From: Alcaligenaceae bacterium SAGV5
Lineage (GTDB): Bacteria; Pseudomonadota; Gammaproteobacteria; Burkholderiales; Burkholderiaceae_B
Direction of reading: 5' to 3'
Assembly (NCBI GenBank): GCA_009360345.1
Contig: SPDP01000003.1
Location: 620,001-684,000, forward strand
DNA length: 64,000 nucleotides
Positions 34,272 through 42,827 of the stretch are shown piece by piece; within the stretch, counting starts at the first letter, position 1, and every line of letters starts with the position of its first letter. The notes under the pieces were generated by a model. The model saw only the letters and a program-made list of their open reading frames with translations. It was not told where the DNA came from and did no database searches. The translations under genes were made by a program, and so were the position numbers.

Positions 34272-35156
34272 GTGACCTCCGACACCACGCCCGCGGCACT
34301 CGACGCGTTGCAAGCCTGGGTGGGCCGCAGCGAGACGAACGCCGACGCCGTCACCCCCCAACTGGCCGAACGTCTGTCGGCCACCATCGAGTCCTCGCGC
34401 GGCGCCGCGTTCGCCCGGGGCGCCGAATTCCCGCAGATGTGGTACAGCGTGCTCTTCCCGCGCGTCGTGCCGCGCTCCCAGCTGGGCCGCGACGGCCATC
34501 CGGCGCTGGGCGATTTCCTGCCGCCCGTGCCGCTGCCCAAGCGCATGTTCGCCGGCAAGCGCATCCAGTTCGTCGCGCCCATCCGCATCGGCGACGAACT
34601 GGAGCGGGTGTCCACCATCGCCTCGATCACGCCCAAGCAGGGCAGCTCGGGACCGCTGGTGTTCGTGACCGTGCGCCACGTCGTCAGCAACGCCGCCGGC
34701 GCGGTGGTGATCGAGGAGCAGGACGTCGTCTATCGCGACAGCGCGCTGGCCAAGGACGGCGGCGCGGCCAGGCCCGCCGCGCCCGCTTTCGAGGCCCTGC
34801 ACCGGTCCGACACCATCGTGGCCGATGCCGTGATGATCTTTCGCTACAGCGCGCTGTGCTTCAACGGCCACCGCATCCACTACGACCAGCCCTATGCCAC
34901 CCAGGTCGAAGGCTATCCCGGCCTGGTGGTCAACGGCGGCCTGGGGGCGCTGTGCGCCGCCGAGCATCTGCACGAAGCCTGGGGCGGCGTCCGGCTTGCG
35001 CGCCTGACCACCCGCAATACGGCGCCGCTGTTCGAGGGCGTGCCCTTCCGCATCGAGAGCCGCGAGGGCGCGGAGCCCGGCGCGATCGAATTCCGTGTCG
35101 TGACCGAAGCGGGCAAGACCACGCTGCAGGGCTCGGCCACGAAGGAGGGCGCATGA
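34272..35156 (+). CDS. FAS1-like/MaoC acyl-CoA hydratase (itaconyl- or mesaconyl-CoA type)
   Basis: A 294-residue double hotdog protein of the HTD2/mesaconyl-CoA hydratase group. The N-terminal half has LPPVPLPKRMFAGKRIQFVAPIRIGDEL; the C-terminal half has the catalytic-like FNGHRIHYDQPYA (about 197-209) and NGGLGA. The start is GTG 34272; the frame is open far upstream by chance. It overlaps the next gene by four bases (ATGA). With a family III CoA-transferase and a CitE-type lyase it fits the hydration step from itaconyl-CoA to citramalyl-CoA, or from mesaconyl-CoA to methylmalyl-CoA. Confidence 0.8.
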   Translation: MTSDTTPAALDALQAWVGRSETNADAVTPQLAERLSATIESSRGAAFARGAEFPQMWYSVLFPRVVPRSQLGRDGHPALGDFLPPVPLPKRMFAGKRIQFVAPIRIGDELERVSTIASITPKQGSSGPLVFVTVRHVVSNAAGAVVIEEQDVVYRDSALAKDGGAARPAAPAFEALHRSDTIVADAVMIFRYSALCFNGHRIHYDQPYATQVEGYPGLVVNGGLGALCAAEHLHEAWGGVRLARLTTRNTAPLFEGVPFRIESREGAEPGAIEFRVVTEAGKTTLQGSATKEGA

Positions 35157-36400
35157 TGGCGTCCGTTTCGCAGCAGGCGGGGCGCGCGCCGCTCGAAGGC
35201 CTGCGCATCGTCGACCTGACGCAGGTGGTGGTGGGGCCGTATGCGACGCAGTTCCTGGCGGATTTCGGCGCCGAGGTCATCAAGATCGAGCATCCCTCGG
35301 GCGATCTGGCGCGCTGGATAGGCGGGCGTTCGCCCACGCCCGGCATGGCCGCGAAATACCTGCACCTGAACCGCAACAAGAAGAGCCTGGCGCTGGACCT
35401 GAAGAAGCCCGGCGCGCTCGATGCCCTGAAGAAGCTGATCGCCTCGGCCGACGTGGTGGTGCACAACATGCGGCCGCCCGCGGCGGCGCGCCTGGGGCTG
35501 TCGGCCGAAGACCTGATCCGGCTCAAGCCCGACCTGATCTATTGCAGCGTGGTGGGCTTCGGCCAGGAAGGTCGCTATCGCGACAAGCCGGCCTACGACT
35601 CCATCATCCAGGGCGCCTCGGGCCTGGCGGCCATCAATAACGGCGGCGACGGCCAGCCGCGTTTCGTGCCCATGGTCATCGCCGACCGCACCGTCGGAGT
35701 GATGGTGGCCAACAGCATCCTGATGGCGGTGGTGCAGCGGCTGCGGCACGGCGGTCCCCAGGTGGTGGAAGTGCCCATGTTCGAGAGCATGACCGCCTTC
35801 GTGCTGGCCGAGCACATGTTCCTGAAGACCTTCGACCCGCCGCTTGGCGCCACCGGCGACTCGCGCCTGCTCGACCCCAATTCGCGGCCCGTGCGCACCG
35901 CCGACGGCTATCTGTGCGTGACCGCCAACACCGACGCGCAGGTCTTCGCGATGTTCGACGCGATGGGCCGGCCCGAGCTGCGGACCGATCCGCGCTTCGC
36001 CGAGAAGCGTGCCCGCTTCGAGAACATCGGCGAGATGTTCCGCATCCGCAACGAGGTGTTCGCGACGCGGACCACGGCCGAGTGGCTGGAGGTCCTGGAA
36101 GCCGCCGACATTCCCGCGATGCCGCTGCATACGCTGGATTCGGTGCTGGACGATCCGCACCTGGCGGACACCGGGTTGTTCCAGAAGATCGAGCATCCCA
36201 CCGAGGGCACGATCACCAACCTGCGCAACCCGGTCCGCTTCTCGACCTACGAGCCGGCGCTCAAGTGGCCCGCGCCGCATATCGGGGAGCACAGCGTCGA
36301 ACTGTTGCGCGCCGCCGGTCTCGGCGACGAAGACATCCAGGCCATGGTGGCCAGCGGCGCGACGGTCGATCATGCCGCCGCCCGGGAGGAGGCACGATGA
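35153..36400 (+). CDS. Family III (CaiB/BaiF) CoA-transferase
   Basis: A 415-residue CoA-transferase. RIVDLTQVVVGPYATQFLADFGAEVIKIE lies at 18-46, and the catalytic aspartate is probably D178 in MVIADRTVG. The start at 35153 overlaps the hydratase stop (ATGA), and its own stop overlaps the start of the lyase in the same way. It would move CoA from a donor such as succinyl-CoA to a C5 dicarboxylate. The order hydratase, CoA-transferase, lyase, with a divergent lysR, matches itaconate-degradation clusters known in Pseudomonas (ich, ict, ccl). Confidence 0.87.
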   Translation: MMASVSQQAGRAPLEGLRIVDLTQVVVGPYATQFLADFGAEVIKIEHPSGDLARWIGGRSPTPGMAAKYLHLNRNKKSLALDLKKPGALDALKKLIASADVVVHNMRPPAAARLGLSAEDLIRLKPDLIYCSVVGFGQEGRYRDKPAYDSIIQGASGLAAINNGGDGQPRFVPMVIADRTVGVMVANSILMAVVQRLRHGGPQVVEVPMFESMTAFVLAEHMFLKTFDPPLGATGDSRLLDPNSRPVRTADGYLCVTANTDAQVFAMFDAMGRPELRTDPRFAEKRARFENIGEMFRIRNEVFATRTTAEWLEVLEAADIPAMPLHTLDSVLDDPHLADTGLFQKIEHPTEGTITNLRNPVRFSTYEPALKWPAPHIGEHSVELLRAAGLGDEDIQAMVASGATVDHAAAREEAR

Positions 36401-37314
36401 CGAGCATGGCAGAACAAGCCAAGCAGCGCGAACTGCCGGTCTGGCGGTCGTTGCTCTACGTGCCGGCGAACGTGCCGCGCTTCATCGAGAAGGCGCACAC
36501 CCGCGGCGCGGACGCCATCATGCTGGACCTCGAGGACAGCGTGCCGGTTTCCGAGAAGGCCGCGGCGCGCGAGGCGGTCACGGCCGCCGCCGCGCAGGTG
36601 CGGCGCGGCGGCGCCGACGTGCTGGTGCGGGTGAACCGCCCGCTCGGCCTGTGCGTGCGGGACGTCGAGGCCAGCGTGGGCGCGGACGTGGACGGCATCG
36701 CCATCACCAAGGTGGACGGTCCGTCGCACGTGCGGCTACTGGACGAACTGGTGACCGAACTGGAGGCGGACCGCGGCCTGGCCATGGGGCGCACGCGCTT
36801 CCTGGTCATGATCGAGACGCCGGAGGCGTTCGAGCAGATGACCGACATCGCCCGCGCGTCGCCGCGCGTGGCGGCCATCAACATAGGTGGCGAGGATTTC
36901 GCCCTGAACGGCGGTTTCGAGCCCACCGACGAGGCGCTGCTGATGCCCAAGCAGCGCATGATCCTGGCGGCGCGCGCCGCCGGCGTCATGCCGCTGGGCT
37001 ACATCGGCACCGTGGCCGATTTTTCCGATTGGGACCAGTTCCGGACCATGGTCGCGCGATCGAGGCAATTCGGTTTCGACGGCGCGAGCTGCGTGCATCC
37101 GGGGCAGGTCGCCATCGTCAACGAGGAGTACGGGCCGCGGCCTGGCGACGTGGCGCATGCCATGCGCGTCATCGAGGCGGCGGAGCAGGCGCAGGCCGAA
37201 GGCCGCGCGTCGTTCCAGCTGGACGGCAGGATGATCGATATCCCGGTCATCGAACGGGCCCGAAGGCTGATCGCGCGCCAGCGGCGCATCGAGGCCCGGG
37301 GAGCCCGTCCCTGA
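36397..37314 (+). CDS. CitE/HpcH-family CoA lyase (citramalyl- or malyl-CoA lyase)
   Basis: A 305-residue TIM-barrel lyase of the HpcH/CitE superfamily. RSLLYVPANVPRFIEKA (near 16-33), DAIMLDLEDSVP (metal-binding acidic residues, near 39-50), VRVNRP and MIETPEAFEQM with the metal-ligand glutamate, and GASCVHPGQV are all family motifs. CitE-type enzymes acting on free CoA esters cleave citramalyl-CoA, malyl-CoA or methylmalyl-CoA to acetyl-CoA plus a keto acid. As the last enzyme of the operon it would give pyruvate and acetyl-CoA from citramalyl-CoA. Confidence 0.87.
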   Translation: MTSMAEQAKQRELPVWRSLLYVPANVPRFIEKAHTRGADAIMLDLEDSVPVSEKAAAREAVTAAAAQVRRGGADVLVRVNRPLGLCVRDVEASVGADVDGIAITKVDGPSHVRLLDELVTELEADRGLAMGRTRFLVMIETPEAFEQMTDIARASPRVAAINIGGEDFALNGGFEPTDEALLMPKQRMILAARAAGVMPLGYIGTVADFSDWDQFRTMVARSRQFGFDGASCVHPGQVAIVNEEYGPRPGDVAHAMRVIEAAEQAQAEGRASFQLDGRMIDIPVIERARRLIARQRRIEARGARP

Positions 37315-37381
37315 GCCGCGGGGCGGCGGGCTTGGGGGTCCGCCGCTCATCTATATCAATACACACAGGAGACCCATCGCC

Positions 37382-38356
37382 ATGTTCAAGCAAGTCATTA
37401 CCTCGGCCATCGTCTGCGCCGCTTTCGCGGCCCCGCTGCACGCGGCCGACAACTATCCGTCCCGGCCCATCACCCTGGTGGTTCCCTTCACCCCGGGCGG
37501 CAGCACCGACATCATCGCGCGCGTCATGAGCAAGCAGCTGGGCGCGGCGCTCGGCCAGCCCATCGTCGTCGAGAACAAGCCCGGCGCGGGCGGCATCGTG
37601 GGCACGCAATACGCGAAGTCGCAGCCGGCCGACGGCTACACCCTGATCATGGGCGCCATCGGGACCTTCGGCGCCAACGCCACGTTGTACCGCCGCCTGC
37701 CCTACGATCCGGTCAAGGATTTCGCCCCGATCTCGCTGGTGGCCGGCGTGCCCAACGTGCTGGCGGTCAATCCGGCCAAGCTGGACGTGCGCACGGTGGA
37801 CGAGTTGATCAAGGCCGTGCGCGCCAAGCCCAATGGCTATGACTATGCCTCGGGCGGCAACGGCAGCGCGGCGCACCTCGCGACCGAATACTTCAAGCTC
37901 AGGGCCAACATCCAGGTCCAGCACGTGCCCTACAAGGGCACGGCGCCCGCGCTGAACGACCTGGTCGGCGGCGTGACCTCGATGGTGCTGACCGGCTATC
38001 CGCCGCTCTCGCCGTTCTTCCAGGCCGGCCGCCTGCGTCCCATCGCCGTGGCGACCGCCAAGCGCCTGCCGCAGTTGCCCGACGTGCCGACCATCAGCGA
38101 GACCAAGGGCCTCGAAGGCTTCGAGGCCAGCCAGTGGTATGGCCTCCTGACCATCGCCGGCACGCCCAAGCCCATCGTGGATCGCCTGAACAAGGAAATC
38201 GTGGCCGCGCTGAAGAATCCGGAGACCCTGGAGCAGTTCCGCAAGGAAGGCCTGGAGCCGATGTCCAACACGCCCGAGGAATTCGCCCAGTACATCAAGG
38301 ACCAGATCCAGCTCTGGCGGCCGGTCATCCAGAAGGCCAACATCATCATCGACTGA
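37382..38356 (+). CDS. Bug/TctC-family substrate-binding protein 4
   Basis: A 324-residue periplasmic receptor with a Sec signal (MFKQVITSAIVCAAF...LHA-ADNYPSRP). Landmarks are PITLVVPFTPGGSTDIIARV, VVENKPGAGGIVGTQ and HVPYKGTAPALNDLVGG. It follows the CoA-lyase at 67 bases in the same direction with AGGAG before the start, so the ligand is likely the same C5 acid. A GC hairpin closes the operon. Confidence 0.9.
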   Translation: MFKQVITSAIVCAAFAAPLHAADNYPSRPITLVVPFTPGGSTDIIARVMSKQLGAALGQPIVVENKPGAGGIVGTQYAKSQPADGYTLIMGAIGTFGANATLYRRLPYDPVKDFAPISLVAGVPNVLAVNPAKLDVRTVDELIKAVRAKPNGYDYASGGNGSAAHLATEYFKLRANIQVQHVPYKGTAPALNDLVGGVTSMVLTGYPPLSPFFQAGRLRPIAVATAKRLPQLPDVPTISETKGLEGFEASQWYGLLTIAGTPKPIVDRLNKEIVAALKNPETLEQFRKEGLEPMSNTPEEFAQYIKDQIQLWRPVIQKANIIID

Positions 38357-38363
38357 TGGCCGC

Positions 38364-38396
38364 GGCCGGCGGCGCGGGCATATCGCTCCGCCGGCC
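38364..38396. terminator. Bidirectional hairpin between convergent Bug genes
   Basis: GGCCGGCGG (38364-38372) and CCGCCGGCC (38388-38396) form a nine-bp stem with a 15-base loop between the stops of Bug 4 and the convergent Bug 5. No T-run follows on either strand. Confidence 0.5.
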
Positions 38397-38401
38397 TCGT
38401 G

Positions 38402-39355
38402 CTACTGCTTGAGATTGAGCTTGGGCACCAAGGTCTTGAATGCCTGCCCCTGCCGGGCCACGTCGGACGAGAACTCGGACAGGTCGGCGTAGGCCGGCGT
38501 CAGGTTCTGCTTGCGCATGGTGGTCTGGAACTCGGTCGACTGCGACAGGGTCCGGGCCGCCGCGCGCCATTTCTCCACCGCCTCGGCGGGGGTGCCCTTG
38601 GGGACCCCCACGCCGCGCCAGACGCTGAACAGCAGGTCATGGCCCAGTTCCTTGAAGGTCGGGACCTGGCCCAGCGTCTCGATCCGCTTGTCCGACATCA
38701 CCGCCAGCGTGCGCAGCTTGCCGGCTTCCACATGCTGGCGCAGTTCCGCGTAGGCCACGGTGGTGGCCTGCACGTCGCCCGCCAGCAAACCCATGATGGC
38801 CGGTGCCGATCCCTGGTAGGGGACGTGCGTGAACGCGATGCCCGCCGATTCGCCCAGCGCCGCGGCCGCCATGTGCGGCACCGTGCCGTTGCCGGCGTTC
38901 GAGATCGCGACGCGGTCCGGATTGGCCTTGGCATGGGCCAGGAATTCCTGGATGGTCTGCCACGGCGCGTCGGCGCGGACCGTGATCGACGACGGATCGT
39001 CGGTGAAGCGGGCGATGGGCTGGAATTCATCCACGGTGGTCTTGCCTATGCCCATCAGCGGCACGACCAGCATCTCCGGCGTCATCAGGACCAGCCGGTA
39101 GCCGTCGGCCGGGCCGGTGGCCACGTAGGACCAGCCGATCGAGCCGCTGGCGCCGGGTTTGTTGACCACGTAGACGGTCTGCGGAAAGATGGGGCGCACC
39201 GCGTCGGCGATGGCGCGGGCGGTGTTGTCGCTGCCGCCGCCGGGCTGGTAGGCGACGACGAGTTCCACGGGCTTGGCCGGGTAGCCGGCGGCCCAGGACG
39301 AAGCCAGCGCGGACAGGCTGGCGAGTGAAGCGCAAAGCAGGCGGGCGAGGTTCAT
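38402..39355 (-). CDS. Bug/TctC-family substrate-binding protein 5
   Basis: A 317-residue periplasmic receptor with a Sec signal (MNLARLLCASLASL...SWA-AGYPAKP) and the mature landmarks PVELVVAYQPGGGSDN, VVNKPGASGSIGW and HVPYQGSAPAIMGLLAGD. The long frame upstream is a chance extension. It is 62 bases after a DapA-like enzyme on the minus strand, in an operon divergent from a GntR regulator. Its ligand is probably a sugar acid or keto acid that the aldolase uses. Confidence 0.9.
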   Translation of the reverse strand: MNLARLLCASLASLSALASSWAAGYPAKPVELVVAYQPGGGSDNTARAIADAVRPIFPQTVYVVNKPGASGSIGWSYVATGPADGYRLVLMTPEMLVVPLMGIGKTTVDEFQPIARFTDDPSSITVRADAPWQTIQEFLAHAKANPDRVAISNAGNGTVPHMAAAALGESAGIAFTHVPYQGSAPAIMGLLAGDVQATTVAYAELRQHVEAGKLRTLAVMSDKRIETLGQVPTFKELGHDLLFSVWRGVGVPKGTPAEAVEKWRAAARTLSQSTEFQTTMRKQNLTPAYADLSEFSSDVARQGQAFKTLVPKLNLKQ

Positions 39356-39417
39356 GGTGCGGTCCTTCTGCTGTGGGAAAGCCCCCGGTGGCGCCTGGCG
39401 CCGAGGGGGCGGGGGGA

Positions 39418-40326
39418 TCAGTAGTCGTATCCCAGCCGGCGCAGGCCGGCCTGGGTCTCGCGGACGATGGCGATGGTGCGCTCCCGCTCGGCGCCCGACA
39501 ACGGGAGCCGAGGGGGCTTGACGGTTTCCGCGCTGCCGCCGATCAGGTGCTCGGCCAGCTTGATGTGCTGCACCAGCTTGGCCACGGTATCCAGGTGATA
39601 GAGCGGCGTCAGCACGCGATACAGCTCGCGTGCCTTGTCGAAATCCCCCGCGGCGGCCAGCGCGAGCAGGTCCACCGATTCGCGCGGCACCGCGTTGGCC
39701 ATGCCCGACACCCAGCACCGGACGCCCAGCGCGGCGCTCTCGACCACCAGGTCGTCCACGCCGCACACCACGGCCAGGCGGTCGCCGAAGCGGGTGATGA
39801 GATCGGTGACGCGCGTGGTGTCGTAGGACTCTTCCTTGAGCGCGACGATGGTCGGCTCTTCCAGCAGGCGGGCCACGACATCGGGCACGAGGTCCACGCC
39901 GTAGCCGCGGGGATTGTTGTAGAGCAGGATGGGCAGCGGCGAGGCCTGCGCCACCGCGCGGTAGAAGGCCACGGTCTCGTCGGCGTCCGACTTGTAGGTC
40001 AGCCCCGGGAACACCATCAGGCCGTCCACGCCCAGCGCCTGCGCGTCGCGGGCGAAGGCCGCGGCCCGCTCGGTGCTGGTCTCGGCCACGCCGGACAGCA
40101 CCGGCACGCGGCCCTTCACGGTGTCCAGCGCGAGGCGCAGCACCTGCTGCTTTTCCTGGGGCGACAACTGGGCGTTCTCGCCCACCATGCCCATCATCAG
40201 GACGCCGTCCACGCCACGGGCGATCAGGCGTTCCAGGCCGGCGCGGATCGCCTCGGCATCCAGCGAGCAGTCGGGTTTGAACTTGGTCGTGACGGCGGGA
40301 AACACGCCTTGCCATCGGATCGTCAT
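39418..40326 (-). CDS. DapA-family aldolase (second copy)
   Basis: A 302-residue class I aldolase of the DHDPS/N-acetylneuraminate lyase superfamily. MMGMVGENAQLS lies at about 44-55, the Schiff-base lysine is about 164 in VALKEESYD, and the tyrosine of LLYNNPRG is near 136. It is the first gene of the leftward operon with Bug 5, controlled by the divergent GntR protein with two operators. The neighbourhood suggests breakdown of a sugar acid or an alpha-keto acid and not lysine synthesis. Confidence 0.86.
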   Translation of the reverse strand: MTIRWQGVFPAVTTKFKPDCSLDAEAIRAGLERLIARGVDGVLMMGMVGENAQLSPQEKQQVLRLALDTVKGRVPVLSGVAETSTERAAAFARDAQALGVDGLMVFPGLTYKSDADETVAFYRAVAQASPLPILLYNNPRGYGVDLVPDVVARLLEEPTIVALKEESYDTTRVTDLITRFGDRLAVVCGVDDLVVESAALGVRCWVSGMANAVPRESVDLLALAAAGDFDKARELYRVLTPLYHLDTVAKLVQHIKLAEHLIGGSAETVKPPRLPLSGAERERTIAIVRETQAGLRRLGYDY

Positions 40327-40371
40327 GCGGGTGCTCCTTGGAATCTTCAGTTCGGATATTGACTACTTTAT

Positions 40372-40383
40372 ATTGGATCCAAT
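40372..40383. promoter_or_regulatory. GntR operator 1
   Basis: ATTGGATCCAAT is a perfect 12-base palindrome 46 bases upstream of the DapA-like start. It overlaps the spacer of a possible minus-strand promoter with the -10 TATAAA. It shares TGGATCCAAT with operator 2 at 40452-40467. Confidence 0.7.
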
Positions 40384-40396
40384 TTGAAAGTCCATG

Positions 40397-40417
40397 AAAA
40401 ACGGCCACAGGGGCCGT
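40397..40417 (-). terminator. Terminator-like hairpin between the two GntR operators
   Basis: Read on the minus strand, ACGGCC (40417-40412) and GGCCGT (40406-40401) pair around a five-base loop and are followed by a run of T. It points toward the DapA-like gene and could attenuate a transcript starting near operator 2. Confidence 0.4.
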
Positions 40418-40447
40418 CACCAGCCCGACCTGATCGGTCGGTAGCTG

Positions 40448-40476
40448 TTGGATAGTGGATCCAATATACTTATATT
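40448..40476 (+). promoter_or_regulatory. gntR promoter with operator 2
   Basis: TTGGAT (40448-40453), a 17-base spacer and TATATT (40471-40476) make a good promoter for the regulator at 40540. The palindromic ATAGTGGATCCAATAT (40452-40467) fills the spacer, so binding of the regulator would block its own promoter. Confidence 0.65.
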
Positions 40477-40539
40477 AAAACCCAAGCCCGCCGCGCGTCT
40501 GTCCGGGTTTACCTGGACCCCGTCATTTCCCTTTCCGCC

Positions 40540-41265
40540 ATGCCCAGAAACGACATTCCCCCGTCTTTCCTTCCGGCTGCCAAACCGTCCGCCACCAACC
40601 GGCTGGTGCGCCGGACCACGTCCGAACTGGTGGTCGAGGCGCTCCGCGACCGCATCCTGTCGGGAGCGATCCCCCCTGGGTCGCCGCTGCGCCAGGAACT
40701 CCTGGCCGAGGAACTGGGCGTCAGCCGGATTCCGGTCCGCGAGGCCATCCGGCAGCTCAGCGCCGAAGGGCTGGTGGACGCCATTCCCCACCGCGGGGCT
40801 TTCGTTTCCATGCTGTCGCGCGCCGAGGTCGAAGAGTTGTTCGACATCCGCCTGCGCCTGGAGCCCTGGCTGATCCACGAGGCGGCCACGCAGATCTCGG
40901 AAGAGGAACTGGCGCTGGCCGAGCAATGCGTGGCGCGCATGGATACCGCGGGACCCGAGCAGTGGGGCCAACTGAACTGGCAACTGCACGAAGGACTGTA
41001 CCGCGCGGCCCAGCGGCCCGCCGCGCTGGCCATCGTGCGCGGCCTGCACGAGAAGTCCGAACGCTATTTCCGCTTCCAGGTGGTCAACGCCCCGATCCGG
41101 CAGCAGGCGCACCAGGAGCACATGGCCCTGGTCTCGCTGTGCCGCGGCCGGCAGGCCGACCAGGCGCAGGCGGTGCTGGAGCGCCACATCGGCGATGCCG
41201 CGGAGCAGATCCTGGCCATCGTCGAACGCCTGCTGGACCAGGCGCCGGGCCGCGATCCGGCGTAG
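40540..41265 (+). CDS. GntR-family (FCD subgroup) transcriptional regulator
   Basis: A 241-residue regulator. The winged helix-turn-helix is at about 25-85 (LVVEALRDRILSGAIPPGSPLRQELLAEELGVSRIPVREAIRQLSAEGLV), and an FCD ligand-binding domain is at about 95-225, with the metal-binding pattern D..LR..LE and several histidines. It lies divergent from the DapA-like/Bug 5 operon, with two TGGATCCAAT palindromes between them, so it probably represses both itself and that operon until an organic acid binds. Confidence 0.92.
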   Translation: MPRNDIPPSFLPAAKPSATNRLVRRTTSELVVEALRDRILSGAIPPGSPLRQELLAEELGVSRIPVREAIRQLSAEGLVDAIPHRGAFVSMLSRAEVEELFDIRLRLEPWLIHEAATQISEEELALAEQCVARMDTAGPEQWGQLNWQLHEGLYRAAQRPAALAIVRGLHEKSERYFRFQVVNAPIRQQAHQEHMALVSLCRGRQADQAQAVLERHIGDAAEQILAIVERLLDQAPGRDPA

Positions 41266-41347
41266 CGGGGGCGGTGCGACTACAATGCGCAGGCCGTGGC
41301 CGGTCGCGCACGCACCGGCGCCACGGTTTTCCACGATCCATTCCTTC

Positions 41348-42553
41348 ATGCCGTCGCAGCCTCTTTCTTCATCGATCCCGTCGTCCCGCCCAGGAAACAT
41401 CGTCGTCTGCGCGTCGCTCGTGCTGCTGTTCGCCATGGGCGTGCGGGCGACCTTCGGCCTGTTCATGCAGCCCATGGGACTGGTCCACGGCTGGGGACGC
41501 GACGTGTTCTCGCTCGCCTTCGCCATCCAGAACCTGGTGTGGGGCGTGTCGGCCATCCTGATGGGATCGGTGGCCGACAAATGGGGGTCGGGCCGGACCA
41601 TCGTCATCTCGGCGCTGCTGTGCGCCCTGGGCCTGGTGGGCACGCGCTACGCCGGGTCCGAGGCCATGCTGTACCTGTGCGCCGGCGTGCTGGTCGGACT
41701 GGGGCAGGCCGGCACGACGTTCGCCGTGCTGTTGCCGGTGGTGGCGCGCGCCGTGCCGCCGGCGGGCCGGAGCACGGCGATGGGCATCGCCAGCGCGGGC
41801 GGCTCCATGGGCCAGTTCGTGGTCGTTCCCGCCGGGCAGTTGCTGATCGACCATGTCGATTGGACCGGCGCGCTGTGGGTGTTGTCCGCGCTGATGCTGC
41901 TGGCGCTGCCGCTGGCCACGCGCCTGACGGGCAAGCCGGCGCAGGTCGCGGGCGCCCAGTCGCTGGGCGCGGCGGTGCGCCAGGCCATGGGGCACGGCTC
42001 CTATCATTACCTGTTCTGGAGCTACGCGGTCTGCGGCTTCCACACGGCCTTCATCACGCTGCACCTGCCCGCCTTCGTGGTGGACGGCGGCCTGAAAGCC
42101 TCGGACGGCGCGCTGGCCATCGCGCTCATCGGCCTGTTCAACGTGTTCGGCTCGTACTGGGCCGGCCGCATGGGCGGCCGCCACAGCAAGAAGCACCTGC
42201 TGGCGCTGCTGTACGCGACGCGCTCGGCGGCGATCATGCTGCTGATCCTGTTGCCGCTGACGCCGGCGGTGCTGTACGCCTTCTCGGCCCTGATCGGACT
42301 GGTCTGGCTGGGAACGGTGCCGCTGACCACCGCGTTGGTGGGACATATCTACGGCATGCGTTATGCCTCTACCCTCACGGGCATCGTCTTTTTCGGCCAC
42401 CAGATCGGCAGCTTCGTCGGGGTCTGGCTGGGCGGCAAGCTGTATGTCGCCACCGGCAGCTACGATGTGGTCTGGTGGATGTCGGTCGCGCTGGGCCTGA
42501 TCGCCGCGGCGCTGTGCATGCCCGTGCGCGAGCGCGCATTGGTGCCGGCATGA
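41348..42553 (+). CDS. MFS transporter
   Basis: A 401-residue inner-membrane transporter of the major facilitator superfamily with about 12 helices. ADKWGSGRTIVI near 75 is the loop 2-3 signature, and GRMGGRHSKKHLL near 275 is its second-half counterpart. The overall style is that of oxalate/formate- or monocarboxylate-type carriers. The ATG at 41348 is chosen; the Shine-Dalgarno sequence is weak. A TACAAT at 41281-41286 could be a -10 element. Substrate unknown. Confidence 0.88.
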   Translation: MPSQPLSSSIPSSRPGNIVVCASLVLLFAMGVRATFGLFMQPMGLVHGWGRDVFSLAFAIQNLVWGVSAILMGSVADKWGSGRTIVISALLCALGLVGTRYAGSEAMLYLCAGVLVGLGQAGTTFAVLLPVVARAVPPAGRSTAMGIASAGGSMGQFVVVPAGQLLIDHVDWTGALWVLSALMLLALPLATRLTGKPAQVAGAQSLGAAVRQAMGHGSYHYLFWSYAVCGFHTAFITLHLPAFVVDGGLKASDGALAIALIGLFNVFGSYWAGRMGGRHSKKHLLALLYATRSAAIMLLILLPLTPAVLYAFSALIGLVWLGTVPLTTALVGHIYGMRYASTLTGIVFFGHQIGSFVGVWLGGKLYVATGSYDVVWWMSVALGLIAAALCMPVRERALVPA

Positions 42554-42580
42554 GTCCCGCCGGGAACAGGAGGCAAATCC

Positions 42581-42748
42581 ATGGCCGATCACAGCCGGCA
42601 GGCACAACCCGGGAGGCGCGGGCGCGTCTGGCGGAAAGTCCTTGCCTGCGCTTTGCTTGGCGCCGTGCTTGCGGTAGCCTTCCTGGGCTATTTGCGCCCG
42701 CAACTCGTCGTCGGATGGGACGGGCTCATGGCCCTGTGCGGCTTTTGA
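42581..42748 (+). CDS. 55-residue single-span membrane protein
   Basis: A small gene before parE. The protein has a basic N-terminus (QPGRRGRVWRK), one hydrophobic helix (about 19-38) and a short tail ending MALCGF. A strong AGGAGG (42568-42573) lies seven bases before the ATG, which supports translation. It starts 27 bases after the MFS gene, so it may be cotranscribed with it. No family recognised; function unknown. Confidence 0.6.
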   Translation: MADHSRQAQPGRRGRVWRKVLACALLGAVLAVAFLGYLRPQLVVGWDGLMALCGF

Positions 42749-42827
42749 ACGCCGCCGGCCGGGAAAGGGAGAGGTGCCCAAAAAATGGGCGTGCCAGTCC
42801 GACCCGCATGGTTAGGCCCTCCATCCG

